Of a stretch of 64,000 nucleotides of DNA, positions 22,564 to 33,285 are shown piece after piece. The translations under genes were made by a program, and so were the position numbers. How positions within the stretch are numbered: the first letter of the stretch is position 1; each line of letters starts with the position of its first letter. The DNA is from Devosia sp. MC521 (GTDB taxonomy: Bacteria; Pseudomonadota; Alphaproteobacteria; Rhizobiales; Devosiaceae): contig NZ_CP059902.1 in assembly GCF_014127105.1 (NCBI RefSeq), positions 2,513,001 to 2,577,000 on the forward strand, given 5' to 3'. A model generated the notes under the pieces. The model worked only from the letters and a program-made list of their open reading frames with translations. It had not been told where the DNA came from and did not search any database.

Positions 22564-24759
22564 TCATTCGGGCTCGAATTTTAAGAAAAGCGTCGCCAGC
22601 GGGGGCAGATAAAGTTCGGCCTCCGCAGGCCAGTGTTGCCCCTTCACGGCCCGCGCTTCAACGCCGCCATGATTTCCCGTATTGCTGCCAGCGTACCAGC
22701 CAGCATCGGTGTTGATCCGTTCGACCCATCTGCCTGCAGCTGGCAGCGGCACCTTGTATCCGGTGCGCGGTACGGGAGTGAGATTGGTGATCACCAAAAC
22801 CGGGTCCGCACCCGGCGCCTTACGCACCCAGGCCAGAACCGAATTCTGCTGATCATTGCCGATCACCCAATTGAACCCCTCGGGCTCGCAGTCGCGCTCA
22901 TGCAATGCGGGCAGGCTCCGATAGGCCGCATTCAAATCGGCAATCAGCCGGCGCATCCCCTCATGGTTGGGCTGATCGAGCAGATACCAGTCTAGCGCCT
23001 TGCTTTCATTCCACTCGGCGCGCTGGGCAAATTCTTGGCCCATGAACAAAAGCTTCTTGCCCGGATGACCCCACATGAACGCCAGATAAGCACGCAGATT
23101 GGCAAATTGTTGCCAGTCATCACCCGGCATCTTCTCGAGCAATGTCCCTTTGCCATGCACCACCTCATCATGGCTCAGCGGCAAAACGAAATTCTCGCTA
23201 AAGGCATAGACCATGCCAAAGGTCATATCGGCGTGGTGGAACTTACGATGCACCGGGCTGCGGCTCATATAGCGCAGCGTGTCGTTCATGAAGCCCATGT
23301 TCCATTTGAAGCCGAAGCCCAGCCCATTGGCATAGGTCGGCGCCGTCACGCCCGGCCAGCTGGTGCTTTCCTCGGCGATCATGAACCCACCGGGAAACTG
23401 CCGATAGACCTCGGCATTCACCCGCTGCAGAAACGCGACCGTCTCAAGGTTCTGATTGCCCCCATGCTCATTGGGCACCCATTCCCCCGGCTCCCGCGAG
23501 TAATCGAGGTAAAGCATCGAAGCCACCGCATCGACCCGCAGACCGTCGATATGGAACTGATCAAACCAATAAAGCGCATTATTGGTGAGGAAAGCCGAAA
23601 CCTCTTTGCGCCCCAGATTATAGATCGCGGTGTTCCAATCAGGGTGAAACCCTTGGCGCGGATCGGCATGTTCGTACAGCGCCGTGCCATCGAAATTGGC
23701 GAGGCCGAATTCATCGGTCGGAAAATGGGCTGGCACCCAATCGAGGATCACCCCAAGTCCCGCCTCATGCGCCGCATTCACAAAGCGCGCAAACCCTGCC
23801 GGATCGCCAAAACGCGCCGTTGGCGCATAGAGCCCCGTCGGCTGATAACCCCAGCTTGGATCATAGGGATGCTCGGAGATCGGCAGCACTTCGATATGGG
23901 TGTAACCCATGTCCGCCACATAAGGCACAAGCTGTTCGGCCAATTGGTCATAGCTCAAAAAGCCGCCATCCGGCCGCCGTCGCCACGAGCCTAGGTGCAC
24001 CTCGTAAATCGACATCGGTGCGCGCCGCCAATCCTTGGCCTTGCGCTCTTCCATAAACTGCGCGTCCGTCCAAACGAACGGCGTCGGGTCGGGCACAACC
24101 GATGCACTTTTGGGGCGCATCTCGGCCTGCCGCGCAAACGGATCTGCCTTGAGGGGCAAGATTTGGCCCTCTGGCCCAACGATCTCATACTTATAGATCG
24201 TCCCCGTACCGAGCACCGGGATGAACACTTCCCAAATGCCCCCACGGTTGCGCATGGGGTTGCGCCGCCCATCCCATTCATTGAACGGACCAACGACCGA
24301 AACGCGCAATGCATTGGGCGCCCAGACCGCAAAATGCGTTCCATGAATGCCCTCAAACGCCATCTCATGCGCGCCGAGCTTATCGAAGAGCCGCAAATGC
24401 GTGCCTTCTCCGATATAGTAATCGTCCATTGGCCCAAGCACTGGCCCGAACGTATAGGGGTCGTAGACGTCCCACTCTCCGCCCGCGTTCTTGGCCCGAT
24501 AACGCACTGGTTGCGGGGTATCGATCGCAACCTTGCCCTCAAAGAACCCCGCACCATGACGTGGGATCAAATGACCAAGCTCAGCCCCATCCAGCGTATA
24601 GGCGGTCAGCGTTTCCGCATTGGGCACAAAGGCACGCAATACCCACGCACCTTCGATCTGATGCAGGCCGAGAAAGCCGAAAGCGTCACTGTGCCGACCG
24701 GCAACAATGGCTTCGACTTCATGTGTCTCGGCTTGCCAGACTTCCTTACCCAAGCTCAC
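22564..24759 (-). CDS. glgB: 1,4-alpha-glucan branching enzyme
   Basis: A GH13 branching enzyme of 731 residues. It has N-terminal CBM48 domains ([33 protein letters not shown]) and the catalytic barrel with [18 protein letters not shown] (nucleophile), [14 protein letters not shown] (acid) and [16 protein letters not shown] at 24759 is preferred because GAGGGG lies six bases upstream; a TTG nine codons earlier is also open. It follows glgP by about 90 bases and precedes glgC by 58. Confidence 0.96.
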   Translation of the reverse strand: MSLGKEVWQAETHEVEAIVAGRHSDAFGFLGLHQIEGAWVLRAFVPNAETLTAYTLDGAELGHLIPRHGAGFFEGKVAIDTPQPVRYRAKNAGGEWDVYDPYTFGPVLGPMDDYYIGEGTHLRLFDKLGAHEMAFEGIHGTHFAVWAPNALRVSVVGPFNEWDGRRNPMRNRGGIWEVFIPVLGTGTIYKYEIVGPEGQILPLKADPFARQAEMRPKSASVVPDPTPFVWTDAQFMEERKAKDWRRAPMSIYEVHLGSWRRRPDGGFLSYDQLAEQLVPYVADMGYTHIEVLPISEHPYDPSWGYQPTGLYAPTARFGDPAGFARFVNAAHEAGLGVILDWVPAHFPTDEFGLANFDGTALYEHADPRQGFHPDWNTAIYNLGRKEVSAFLTNNALYWFDQFHIDGLRVDAVASMLYLDYSREPGEWVPNEHGGNQNLETVAFLQRVNAEVYRQFPGGFMIAEESTSWPGVTAPTYANGLGFGFKWNMGFMNDTLRYMSRSPVHRKFHHADMTFGMVYAFSENFVLPLSHDEVVHGKGTLLEKMPGDDWQQFANLRAYLAFMWGHPGKKLLFMGQEFAQRAEWNESKALDWYLLDQPNHEGMRRLIADLNAAYRSLPALHERDCEPEGFNWVIGNDQQNSVLAWVRKAPGADPVLVITNLTPVPRTGYKVPLPAAGRWVERINTDAGWYAGSNTGNHGGVEARAVKGQHWPAEAELYLPPLATLFLKFEPE

Positions 24760-24849
24760 GCGCTTCCCCTCATCACGACCGTCCAATCCGACCCGAGCCT
24801 AACGCTGAATAGTGCTATGTGTTCATTCTTACTGACGCCAAGCCAGCAT

Positions 24850-27321
24850 TTATTTCGTTGGCACTCCCCAAATCTCCGACGCGTACTGCCGAATGGTTCG
24901 GTCCGAGGAGAAGAAACCAACACTGGCCGTATTGCGAATGGCGATAGCATTCCAACGCGCACGATCCTTCCAGATCGCATCGACTTCCGCCTGCGCCGCC
25001 ACATAGGCATCGAAGTCGCGCGCCACCATGAACCAGTCATGGTCGTAAAGCCCGCCGATCAGGTCACGATAGCGATGCGGATCATCAGGCGAGAACACGC
25101 CGGATGAGATCGACTCCAGCGCTTCCTTGAGCGCGTGAGATTTGACAATCGCCGACCGAGGCACTTCCGCCCGCGAGCGCTTCTCAGCCACCTCATCCGC
25201 CGTCATGCCGAAGATGACGATATTGTCGTCGCCAACTTCCTTGTGCATCTCGACATTGGCGCCGTCCATGGTCCCGATGGTGAGCGCACCATTGGCCATG
25301 AACTTCATATTGCCGGTGCCCGATGCCTCCATCCCCGCCGTCGAGATCTGCTCGGACAAATCCGCTGCCGGGACGATCACTTCAGCCAAGCTGACGTTGT
25401 AGTTCGGCATAAACACGACCTTGAGCAGCCCGCGCACCGCCGGATCATGGTTGATCACCCGCGCCACGTCATTGATCAGCTTGATGATCAGCTTGGCGTT
25501 CCAATAGCTCGGCGCCGCCTTACCGGCGAAAATCTTGACGCGCGGCACATATTCCCGCTCCGGATGCGCCCGGATTTCATCATACAGCGCCACCGCATGA
25601 ATGATGTTCAACAGCTGGCGCTTATATTCGTGAATACGCTTGATCTGCACGTCGAACATCGCGTCCGGCGACACCACAATATTCATCCGGTCCTTGATGA
25701 CCTTGGCCAGCCGCTCCTTATTGGCGCGTTTGACCGCCGCAAACTGGGTTTGGAACCCAGGGTCCTCAGAATGCGGGATGAGCGCCTTAAGCGCATCGAT
25801 ACGATCCAAAAACTCAGGCCCGATCCGATCCGACAACAGCTTGGTCAGCGCCGGATTACACTGCATCAACCAGCGGCGCGGGGTGATCCCATTGGTCTTG
25901 TTATTGATGCGCTCGGGATAAAGCTTATGCAGGTCCGCAAACACGGTCTGCTTCATCAGATCGGTATGCAGCGCCGACACGCCATTGATCGAGTGCGAAC
26001 CCACGAACGCCAGTTGCCCCATGCGCACGCGACGGCCACCATGCTCGTCAATCAGCGACACAGCAGCAATCTGCTGATCGGTAAACTTGGCCCGTGTCCG
26101 CGCTTCCGACAATACGTCGGCGTTGATCTGATAGATGATCTGCATGTGGCGCGGCAGCAGCCGCTCCAGCAGCGCCACCGGCCAGCTCTCTAGCGCTTCG
26201 GGGAGCAGCGTATGATTGGTGTAGCCAAATGTGCCCTTGGTCAGGCGCCAAGCTTCAGCCCATTTAAGCCCATTCTCATCGACCAGAATGCGCATCAATT
26301 CGGCAACGGAGATCGCCGGATGGGTATCATTGAGCTGGATCGCAACCTTATCCGGTAGCGAGCCCAAATCCCCAAATTGCTGGCGATGGCGGCGCACAAT
26401 GTCCTGCAAAGACGCCGACGAGAAGAAGAACTCTTGGCGCAGGCGCAGCTCCTGCCCCGCTGCCGTCGAGTCCGCAGGATAAAGCACGCGAGTAATCGCA
26501 CTCGCCTTCCCACTCTCTTCCAGCGCACCAATATGATCGCCCGAATTGAACCGATCGAGAAGGATCGGGTCTATGGGCTGCGCGCTCCAAAGGCGCAGCG
26601 TATTCACGCGCTGCCCGCGCCACCCAACGATGGGCGTATCATAGGCGACAGCCAGCAAATGTTCATTGGGGTGCCATTCCTGGCGCACTTCCCCATCGGG
26701 GTCCATAACCGGTTCGACCTTGCCGCCAAAGCCAACCTCATAGGCGCTTTCCCGGCGCTCGAATTCCCATGGATTGCCGTGCGTCAGCCAGTCTTCCGGC
26801 AGTTCCACCTGCCAGCCTTCACTCATCTCCTGACGGAACAGGCCGTGGACATAGCGAATGCCATAGCCATACGCCGGAATATCGACCGACGACATGGACT
26901 CCAGAAAACACGCCGCAAGACGACCGAGACCACCATTGCCCAGCGCGGCGTCAGGTTCGAGATTGATCAACTCGCCGAGGTCAACATTGAGGTTCTTAAG
27001 CGCCTCTTGCACAGGCTCCATCAGCCCCACATTGCTCATCGCGTCGCGCATCAGGCGACCAATGAGGAACTCTAGGCTGAGATAATAGACGCGCTTATTG
27101 GAGGTCCGCCACGTCTCGCGTGAGCTCTCCATCCAACGATCCATAACGCGGTCGCGCACCGCCAAGATAGTAGCGCGCAACCAGTCATGTGGACGAGCAA
27201 CAATCGGGTCCTTACCGACTGAGTAAATCAGCCTCTCAAGGATTTCCGCCTGTATCGCTTCAACAGTAGTGGCACGTGGCTCCGGCGTAGGGGCATCGTA
27301 AACAATAGGCTTTTGCGGCAT
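24850..27321 (-). CDS. glgP: Glycogen/starch phosphorylase
   Basis: An 823-residue GT35 phosphorylase releasing glucose-1-phosphate from glycogen ends. The pyridoxal-phosphate site EASGTGNMKFMANGA is near residue 650, and NDTHPAISVAELMR and GNGGLGRLAACF are classic motifs. ATG at 27321 has a GGA nine bases upstream; a TTG four codons earlier is unlikely. First gene of the glycogen operon. Breakdown and synthesis enzymes share one transcript, so flux is probably set by allostery. Confidence 0.97.
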   Translation of the reverse strand: MPQKPIVYDAPTPEPRATTVEAIQAEILERLIYSVGKDPIVARPHDWLRATILAVRDRVMDRWMESSRETWRTSNKRVYYLSLEFLIGRLMRDAMSNVGLMEPVQEALKNLNVDLGELINLEPDAALGNGGLGRLAACFLESMSSVDIPAYGYGIRYVHGLFRQEMSEGWQVELPEDWLTHGNPWEFERRESAYEVGFGGKVEPVMDPDGEVRQEWHPNEHLLAVAYDTPIVGWRGQRVNTLRLWSAQPIDPILLDRFNSGDHIGALEESGKASAITRVLYPADSTAAGQELRLRQEFFFSSASLQDIVRRHRQQFGDLGSLPDKVAIQLNDTHPAISVAELMRILVDENGLKWAEAWRLTKGTFGYTNHTLLPEALESWPVALLERLLPRHMQIIYQINADVLSEARTRAKFTDQQIAAVSLIDEHGGRRVRMGQLAFVGSHSINGVSALHTDLMKQTVFADLHKLYPERINNKTNGITPRRWLMQCNPALTKLLSDRIGPEFLDRIDALKALIPHSEDPGFQTQFAAVKRANKERLAKVIKDRMNIVVSPDAMFDVQIKRIHEYKRQLLNIIHAVALYDEIRAHPEREYVPRVKIFAGKAAPSYWNAKLIIKLINDVARVINHDPAVRGLLKVVFMPNYNVSLAEVIVPAADLSEQISTAGMEASGTGNMKFMANGALTIGTMDGANVEMHKEVGDDNIVIFGMTADEVAEKRSRAEVPRSAIVKSHALKEALESISSGVFSPDDPHRYRDLIGGLYDHDWFMVARDFDAYVAAQAEVDAIWKDRARWNAIAIRNTASVGFFSSDRTIRQYASEIWGVPTK

Positions 27322-27416
27322 GACGCAGTCCAATATTCATTGCGATGTTCCCCTCAGAACTGCACTGACTGTTGCACTTATTTTTCAACACGAAAAGCCC
27401 TAATAACGCCTGCCTA

Positions 27417-27438
27417 GAGAGGGCTAGTTGGCCCTCTC
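27417..27438 (-). terminator. Hairpin at the end of the antiporter gene
   Basis: An 8-bp perfect stem (GAGAGGGC / GCCCTCTC) with a 6-base loop; the TAG stop of the antiporter gene lies in loop and arm. No T-run follows on the minus strand, so it may be an intercistronic hairpin before glgP instead of a true terminator. Confidence 0.4.
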
Positions 27439-29262
27439 TTCTTTCTCCTCTGCAGCGACCAGCTTAACTGTTGGTGCTATTCCGCTTTCTCGTGCCTGAT
27501 CTTCGGCATTCGACAACAGCAAGCCCGTTCCCGCCGTCACGCCGCCCAACACCTGAGCCTCAAATCGAGCACGGTCGCGGACCCGCACGCCCTCGATCAT
27601 CTCTTCGATTTCGATCTCGTCCGCACCCATCACGCGGATCGCATGAGCGCCGAATTGCAATGCCGATTCAAACGTCTCACGCAGCTCGAAGTCGACGCCA
27701 ATCTCGCGCAACTCGATCGCATGGCCACGGTCGTAGGAGCGCACCATGACCTTCACCAGCGGGAATTCATGACGCAAAAGCTGCGCAATCTTGGTCGCAT
27801 CGCCCTTCTTGTTGACGCACACCAGCACAAGATCGGCATTACCCGCCCCTGCCGCATGCAGCACATCAAGACGCGTTCCGTCACCGTAATAGATCTTAAA
27901 GCCAAACGGCTGCGCCGCCTGGATCATCTCGACATCATTATCGATGATGGACACTTTGTGCCCCTTGCCCAGCAGCGATTGACTGGCGATCTGTCCAAAT
28001 CGACCAAAACCGATCATCAGAACGCTGCCGTTAAGGCCATCCGCCAACTCGACACCATCGAGCGGCTGCACGCGCTTGGGCATCAGCTTCTGCATAGCAA
28101 TGATGGCAAATGGCGTGAGCACCATCGAGACGATTACGGTCGCGGTGAAAATGGCATTCGTCGGACCGTCAATAATCCCTGCCGTTACCGCTGTCGTATA
28201 GAGCACGAAGGCGAATTCACCGCCCTGCCCCATCAGCACCGCGCGCTCTAGCGCTTCGGCATGATCCGACTTCAAAACACGCGCGATGACATAGATCGCC
28301 ACGGCTTTGACCAGCATATAGGCCACGACGCTCAGCGCGATGATCTGCCAGTTCTCACCCACGATCCCAAGATCGAGCGACATCCCAACCGCAAGGAAAA
28401 AGAGGCCAAGCAGCAGACCACGGAAAGGCTCCACGTCTGCTTCAAGCTGATGCCTAAAGGTTGAGGTTGAAAGCAACACGCCCGCCATGAACGCGCCCAT
28501 GGCCATGGACAAGCCGCTCAGTTGGAACAAAAGCCCCGCGCCGAGCACCACAAGCAGCGCCCCAGCCGTCATGACTTCACGCACTTTAGCGCGCGAGAGG
28601 ATGCCGAAGAACGGGTTCATGATGCGACGACCAAGGAAAATCAGCAGCACAATCGCGCCAACCGCCACGCCAACCGAAATCAGTCGCGTCGTCAGCGAGA
28701 TCTCTTCGTGTGGTGCCAACAAAGCGACAACGCCAAGAAGCGGCACAATCGCCAGATCCTCGAGCAGCAGAACGGAAACCATCTTCTGGCCGCTCGGACT
28801 GTTGAGTTCGCCTCGCTCCCCCAAAATCTGCATGACAATCGCAGTCGAGGTCAGAACGAAGCCCATGCCGAACACAAAGGCCACGACGGGCGCAAAGCCG
28901 AGCAAAATACCAACGCCCGTAAGCAGCGCGCCGCACAACCCGACTTGGATCACGCCGAGCCCAAAAATCTGCTTGCGCAATGCCCAGAGCTTGGACGGCT
29001 CCATCTCAAGGCCAATAATGAACAGGAAGAGCACCACCCCGAGTTCCGAGGCGGCCAAGACCGAACTTGGATCAGCAATCAGAGCAATGCCCGATGGCCC
29101 GAGCAATAGACCTGCCGCCAGATACCCCAATACCGATCCAAGCCCTAATCGCTTGAAGATCGGCACAGCAATCGCGGCAGCTGCCAACAGAGCAACGATT
29201 GGGATCAGATCAATCCCATGATTCGCCGCATCGCCTGCGTGACCGGCCAGTTCACCTGCCAT
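27424..29262 (-). CDS. KefB/KefC-type monovalent cation:proton antiporter
   Basis: A 612-residue CPA2-family protein. About 12-13 membrane helices (residues 15-390) are followed by a cytosolic TrkA-N/RCK domain with the Rossmann motif GFGRFGQIASQ near residue 425, a second segment after residue 540 and a charged tail. SVLLLEDLAIVPLLG and AFVFGMGFVLTSTA are typical of Kef proteins. Such proteins exchange K+ for H+ and respond to NAD(H) or thiol adducts. GAGGA seven bases before ATG supports the start. No KefF/G partner is adjacent. It may be called KefB, but the exact class is not certain. Confidence 0.9.
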   Translation of the reverse strand: MAGELAGHAGDAANHGIDLIPIVALLAAAAIAVPIFKRLGLGSVLGYLAAGLLLGPSGIALIADPSSVLAASELGVVLFLFIIGLEMEPSKLWALRKQIFGLGVIQVGLCGALLTGVGILLGFAPVVAFVFGMGFVLTSTAIVMQILGERGELNSPSGQKMVSVLLLEDLAIVPLLGVVALLAPHEEISLTTRLISVGVAVGAIVLLIFLGRRIMNPFFGILSRAKVREVMTAGALLVVLGAGLLFQLSGLSMAMGAFMAGVLLSTSTFRHQLEADVEPFRGLLLGLFFLAVGMSLDLGIVGENWQIIALSVVAYMLVKAVAIYVIARVLKSDHAEALERAVLMGQGGEFAFVLYTTAVTAGIIDGPTNAIFTATVIVSMVLTPFAIIAMQKLMPKRVQPLDGVELADGLNGSVLMIGFGRFGQIASQSLLGKGHKVSIIDNDVEMIQAAQPFGFKIYYGDGTRLDVLHAAGAGNADLVLVCVNKKGDATKIAQLLRHEFPLVKVMVRSYDRGHAIELREIGVDFELRETFESALQFGAHAIRVMGADEIEIEEMIEGVRVRDRARFEAQVLGGVTAGTGLLLSNAEDQARESGIAPTVKLVAAEEKEERAN

Positions 29263-29521
29263 TCTCGTTCCTCAATCTAAAAAGAGGTCGCAAACTCTGC
29301 CTCTCTAGTGCAGCCGTCACCGCTCAAAAAGCGGCCAAATACAGTCGCGAACGCCATTGGACCACAGAAATCGGGAGGAAATTACACGCGCTCTCGACAG
29401 CTTTTTCTCGCTAAGCAAACACCTTAGTCAAAGCCGTCTTCGCCCCTCTGAGGTGTGTCGACCCCGCCAATGCGATCCGATAAAGTGACCTCAAACTGCG
29501 GTTTGTTCAGAGAAGCCATCT

Positions 29522-30463
29522 ATGTCCCGTAAGATTATTATCGACACCGATCCCGGCCAAGACGATGCCGTTGCCATTCTGTTGGCGCTGGCATCCCCAG
29601 AGGAACTCGACGTTCTGGGTATTGTCGCTGTTGCCGGTAACATCGGTCTCAAGCAGAACGCCATCAACGCGCGCAAAGTCGTTGAACTCTCCGGCCGCAC
29701 CGACGTCCCAGTCTACGCTGGTTGCTCGCGCCCGATGCGCCGCACCCTCGTCACTGCCGAACATGTTCACGGCGACACCGGCATGAACGGCCCGGTTCTG
29801 CCCGATCCGACCATTCCGCTGCAGGAGCAGCACGGCGTCGATTTCATCATCGACACCATCATGAACAACCCGCCAAAGACCATCACCTTGGCAACGCTTG
29901 GCCCACTGACCAACATCGGCATGGCGCTGGTCAAAGAGCCAGCCATCGCTGAGCGCATTCAGGAAATCGTCCTGATGGGCGGCGCTTACTTTGAAGTGGG
30001 CAACATCACCCCTGCCGCCGAGTTCAACATCTATGTTGACCCGGAAGCCGCAGATCTGGTGATGAAGTGCGGTGCCAAGATCACCATCCAGCCGCTCGAC
30101 GTCACGCACATGATCCAGGCCACCCCTGCCCGCCTCAACGCCATTAAGGCGCTGGGCAATAAGTCGGGTGCAGCCGTTCACGCCATGCTGACGTTCTCAG
30201 AACAGTTCGATCTCAAGAAATACGGCTGGGAAGGCGCTCCGCTACACGACCCAACCGTCATCGCCTACCTCTTGAAGCCAGAGCTGTTCGAAGGTCGCGT
30301 CTGCAACGTCTCGATCGAAACAGCATCCGAGCTAACCGTCGGCATGACCGTCGCCGACTATTGGCACGTCACCGACAAGCCCCGCAACGCGCTCTACCTG
30401 CGCTCGGGCAATGCCGAAGGCTTCTACGCGCTCCTCACCGAACGCCTATCCCGCCTGCCCTAA
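29522..30463 (+). CDS. Nucleoside hydrolase (inosine-uridine preferring type)
   Basis: A 313-residue calcium-dependent nucleosidase that splits ribonucleosides into base and ribose. The signature DTDPGQDDA at residues 8-16 gives the metal-binding aspartates, and TLGPLTNIGMAL, EFNIYVDPEAA and HDPTVIAYLL are further family blocks. Cytoplasmic purine or pyrimidine salvage is likely; base preference cannot be told (rihA/iunH-like). It stands alone and is closed by a strong terminator. Confidence 0.93.
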   Translation: MSRKIIIDTDPGQDDAVAILLALASPEELDVLGIVAVAGNIGLKQNAINARKVVELSGRTDVPVYAGCSRPMRRTLVTAEHVHGDTGMNGPVLPDPTIPLQEQHGVDFIIDTIMNNPPKTITLATLGPLTNIGMALVKEPAIAERIQEIVLMGGAYFEVGNITPAAEFNIYVDPEAADLVMKCGAKITIQPLDVTHMIQATPARLNAIKALGNKSGAAVHAMLTFSEQFDLKKYGWEGAPLHDPTVIAYLLKPELFEGRVCNVSIETASELTVGMTVADYWHVTDKPRNALYLRSGNAEGFYALLTERLSRLP

Positions 30464-30483
30464 TCGGCCTCGCATTCATGATG

Positions 30484-30520
30484 AAGACCCCGATAGTTCA
30501 CTCTATCGGGGTCTTTTTTT
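30484..30520 (+). terminator. Strong intrinsic terminator after the nucleoside hydrolase
   Basis: A 12-bp perfect stem AGACCCCGATAG / CTATCGGGGTCT with a 6-base loop is followed by seven or more Ts. It starts about 20 bases after the stop codon. Confidence 0.92.
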
Positions 30521-30596
30521 ATGCCGAGCAAACCCCCGTCGCCTCCATTCCGCTTGAATGGGGGGACCGAGCGTGCGGGTAAAAACCTCCCACCCT

Positions 30597-32180
30597 CTAC
30601 CCACCAATCTCCACCCACCGGGTCACCCCAATATTCTCCAAAAACGCCGTGTCATGGCTCACCACCAACAGTGCCCCGTCAAACGCGCGCAGCCCCGCCT
30701 CCACCACCTCTATCGCTTCAATATCGAGATGGTTCGTCGGCTCATCCAGCACCAGTAGCATCGGCGTTGCTACCCCTCCGAGCACACAGGCCAGTCCCGC
30801 CCGCAAAAGCTCACCGCCACTGAGCGTCCCCACGGTTTGCAGCGCAGCATCATTGCGGAACTTGAACGCGGCCAACACTGCTCGACCATCATTGATCGTA
30901 CTGTCCGGGTTGAGCCTTTGAAAATTCTCCAGCACCGTCTCGTCCCGATTGAGCAGACCAACATGTTGGTCGAGCATAGCCACAGCCCCAAAAGCCTCCA
31001 CCCGCCCAGCTGTTGAAGGCAGCGCCCCGGTCAACAATTTCAGTGCCGTCGACTTCCCCGCCCCGTTGCGACCAACGAGCGCCACCCGTTCCGGCCCCAT
31101 GATCTCAAAATCAATGCCACGGATCACCGGCGCATCGGGAACATAGCCCCCCGTCGATCCACTTGCGCGCAACACAACCTTGCCCGCATGCAGACCGGTC
31201 GGCGCCAGTTTGACCGCAAACGGCGTCAATACTTCGATCTGCTCGCGAGCAGCCCTAATGGCGTCATCGGCCGCCGCAGCCAGCCGCTGACCAAGCTTAT
31301 CGATAGAACCGGACGTACCTTCCGCCTGCCGCTTGAGCCCGCCAAGAAGGATCTTGGGTGCGCCGCCCCGTGCAGCACTCTTGCGCCCACTGGCATTGCG
31401 CCGATCTTGCCGCTCCTTAGCCTGCTGTGCCGACCGCGCGGCATCGTTTTTCTGCTGCTGCGCCACATCCAGATCATGCTGCGCCGCCGCCAGCTCCAGC
31501 GCCTTCCGCTCCCGATAAAAACTGTAATTGCCGCCGTAACTGCGGGCGCCCAGTCCCGTCAGCTCAACGATCGTGTCCATCTCCTCGAGCAATTCGCGGT
31601 CGTGGCTCACCACAATGGCCGTGCCGCGCCAGCGCTTAAGCAGATGCAACACAGCCGCCCGTCCCTCGCGGTCCAGATTGTTAGTCGGCTCATCGAGGAG
31701 AATGATGTCGGGCTGCGCAAACTCGAGTGCAGCCAAAGCCGCCCTGACGCGTTGCCCTCCCGACAACTCGGCCAGCACAGTTTCAGCCGTAGCCACGAGA
31801 CCAAAGCTGCTCAACGCTTCCTCAATCCTGGCTTCAAGCGTCCAGTCTATCGTGTCGAAGTCCTCAAGCGCAGCATCGCCCGCAATGGCTCTCTGCATCG
31901 CCAGCCACGGTGCGCGGACATCAAATAAATCCATGATGGTTTCACCATCGGACGCGCCGACATCCTGCCGCAACATGGCAACCCGGCCGTGCACGGCAAC
32001 AGTGCCACTGGATGCCACAAGCGTGCCCATCGTGAGGCCCAAAAGTGTGGACTTCCCGCCACCATTACGCCCAACGATGCCAGTCCTGCCGGCGTTGAAA
32101 CTGAGGTCGATTTTATTGAAAAGCTGGCGGCCGTCAGGCGCAGAATAGCTCAGCTGAGAGATGGTAATAGCGGAAGGCAT
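30597..32180 (-). CDS. ABC-F family ATPase
   Basis: A 527-residue soluble protein with two ABC cassettes and no membrane part. Cassette 1 has GRNGGGKST, LSGGQRVRAALAAL and ILLDEPTNNLD; cassette 2 has GRNGAGKST, LSGGELLRAGLA and LVLDEPTNHLD. The charged linker (about residues 230-320) is the ABC-F hallmark that reaches into the ribosomal exit region. Family members act in translation or protect ribosomes from antibiotics. The subtype cannot be settled; it is not obviously EttA. ATG at 32180 is chosen; an upstream TTG at 32231 is open but weak. Confidence 0.9.
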   Translation of the reverse strand: MPSAITISQLSYSAPDGRQLFNKIDLSFNAGRTGIVGRNGGGKSTLLGLTMGTLVASSGTVAVHGRVAMLRQDVGASDGETIMDLFDVRAPWLAMQRAIAGDAALEDFDTIDWTLEARIEEALSSFGLVATAETVLAELSGGQRVRAALAALEFAQPDIILLDEPTNNLDREGRAAVLHLLKRWRGTAIVVSHDRELLEEMDTIVELTGLGARSYGGNYSFYRERKALELAAAQHDLDVAQQQKNDAARSAQQAKERQDRRNASGRKSAARGGAPKILLGGLKRQAEGTSGSIDKLGQRLAAAADDAIRAAREQIEVLTPFAVKLAPTGLHAGKVVLRASGSTGGYVPDAPVIRGIDFEIMGPERVALVGRNGAGKSTALKLLTGALPSTAGRVEAFGAVAMLDQHVGLLNRDETVLENFQRLNPDSTINDGRAVLAAFKFRNDAALQTVGTLSGGELLRAGLACVLGGVATPMLLVLDEPTNHLDIEAIEVVEAGLRAFDGALLVVSHDTAFLENIGVTRWVEIGG

Positions 32181-32349
32181 GGTTGGAACAGTCCTCAAAA
32201 GCAAACGGGAAAACTCGTGTTTGCGGGACAAATTCCATTGGGCACCTACCGGTCCAGTTGCGACGTTCTGACCATAACCCCTTCAAGCCAAACGTCAACT
32301 CCCCCTAGGCAAGGCCAAAGTCTAGCGCTAGAGATGTTTGGATAATTGG

Positions 32350-32970
32350 ATGACCGCCATGGATCTGTTTACGCTTTTTGCTTTCACCATTGCCTATTTG
32401 ATTGCCCTGATTATTCCGGGGCCGGGCATCGCAGCAGTGGTCGCCAGAGCGCTCGGTGGCGGATTCAAAAATGCCATCCCGATGACCCTAGGCATCCTCG
32501 CCGGTGACCTCGTCTATTTCTTCTTCGCCATCTTTGGCCTCGCCGCGCTCGCCACCTATTTCGCGCCCATCTTTGTCATCATCCGCTGGGTTGGCGCGGC
32601 CTATCTGCTTTATATCGCTTATCAATTCTGGACAGCCAAGCCTGGCTCCGAACAGATGCGTCCGAAAAAAGAAGACGCCATGAAGACCTTTTTGGCCGGC
32701 TTCTCGCTCACCATGGGCAATCCCAAAACCATTATTTTCTACCTCGCAATTCTGCCCACAGTGGTCCCTCTCGGCCAGATCAACGCCCTCGCCATCGTAG
32801 AGTTGACCGTTCTGGTTATCGTCTGCCTGCTCCTCGTGTGCAGTGCCTATGCTGCCTTGGCATCAGCTGCACGCGACATGTTCCGCAGCGAAAAAGCCTT
32901 GCGCCGTCTCAATAAAACCGCTGGTGCCATGCTGGCGGGCGCAGCAACACTTGTGGTCCTACAGCACTAA
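32350..32970 (+). CDS. LysE/RhtB-family amino acid exporter
   Basis: A 206-residue inner-membrane protein with about six helices. The N-terminal IIPGPGIAAVVARALGGGFKNA block and the LTMGNPKTIIFYLAILP block near residue 120 are typical of LysE/RhtB translocators. The substrate is unknown. Start could be ATG 32350 or ATG 32359; each has a GGA at acceptable distance. It is divergent from the ABC-F gene. Confidence 0.9.
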   Translation: MTAMDLFTLFAFTIAYLIALIIPGPGIAAVVARALGGGFKNAIPMTLGILAGDLVYFFFAIFGLAALATYFAPIFVIIRWVGAAYLLYIAYQFWTAKPGSEQMRPKKEDAMKTFLAGFSLTMGNPKTIIFYLAILPTVVPLGQINALAIVELTVLVIVCLLLVCSAYAALASAARDMFRSEKALRRLNKTAGAMLAGAATLVVLQH

Positions 32971-33090
32971 ACTCTTTGGCGGCCGTGCTTTGCTGCCCAA
33001 CTTATTCCCACAAGTTCGCGCCAAGTCTACAATCACCCTTGACCGCGCAGGCCGACACAAACTAGGAAAATCCCCGTGCGACGCACATGG

Positions 33091-33166
33091 GGGCCTATAG
33101 CTCAATGGTTAGAGCCGACCGCTCATAACGGTCTGGTTCCAGGTTCGAGTCCTGGTGGGCCCACCA
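33091..33166 (+). tRNA. tRNA with CAU anticodon (Ile2 likely, elongator Met possible)
   Basis: A full cloverleaf with 7-bp acceptor stem (GGGCCTA / TGGGCCC), D arm AGCTCAATGGTTAGAGC, anticodon stem GACCG/CGGTC around loop CTCATAA, T arm with GGTTCGAGTCC and encoded CCA. CAU reads Met, or Ile when lysidine-modified. The body looks more like tRNA-Ile(CAU) of alphaproteobacteria than initiator Met (acceptor G1-C72 is paired); choosing between Ile2 and elongator Met needs a model search. Confidence 0.95.
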
Positions 33167-33285
33167 AATCTCCTCACCTCACGCGCTCTATTCTTGCCCA
33201 GCTTCGCGGTTTTTGACGCCGAGAAAATGCTGCGCGGAATCTCTGCCGACACGTGGTAAGGCCTTAGCCAACCACGAGGACCAAT

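Noticed and set aside
30540-30600. Possible second copy of the 61.2-kb palindrome element near GAATGGGGGGACCGAG
   Set aside because: There is a short CCATTC/GAATGG hairpin, but the sequence does not match the arms of the 61.2-kb cluster.
33091-33166. Initiator tRNA-Met
   Set aside because: The first acceptor pair is G-C matched and the anticodon stem lacks the three consecutive G-C pairs of initiators.
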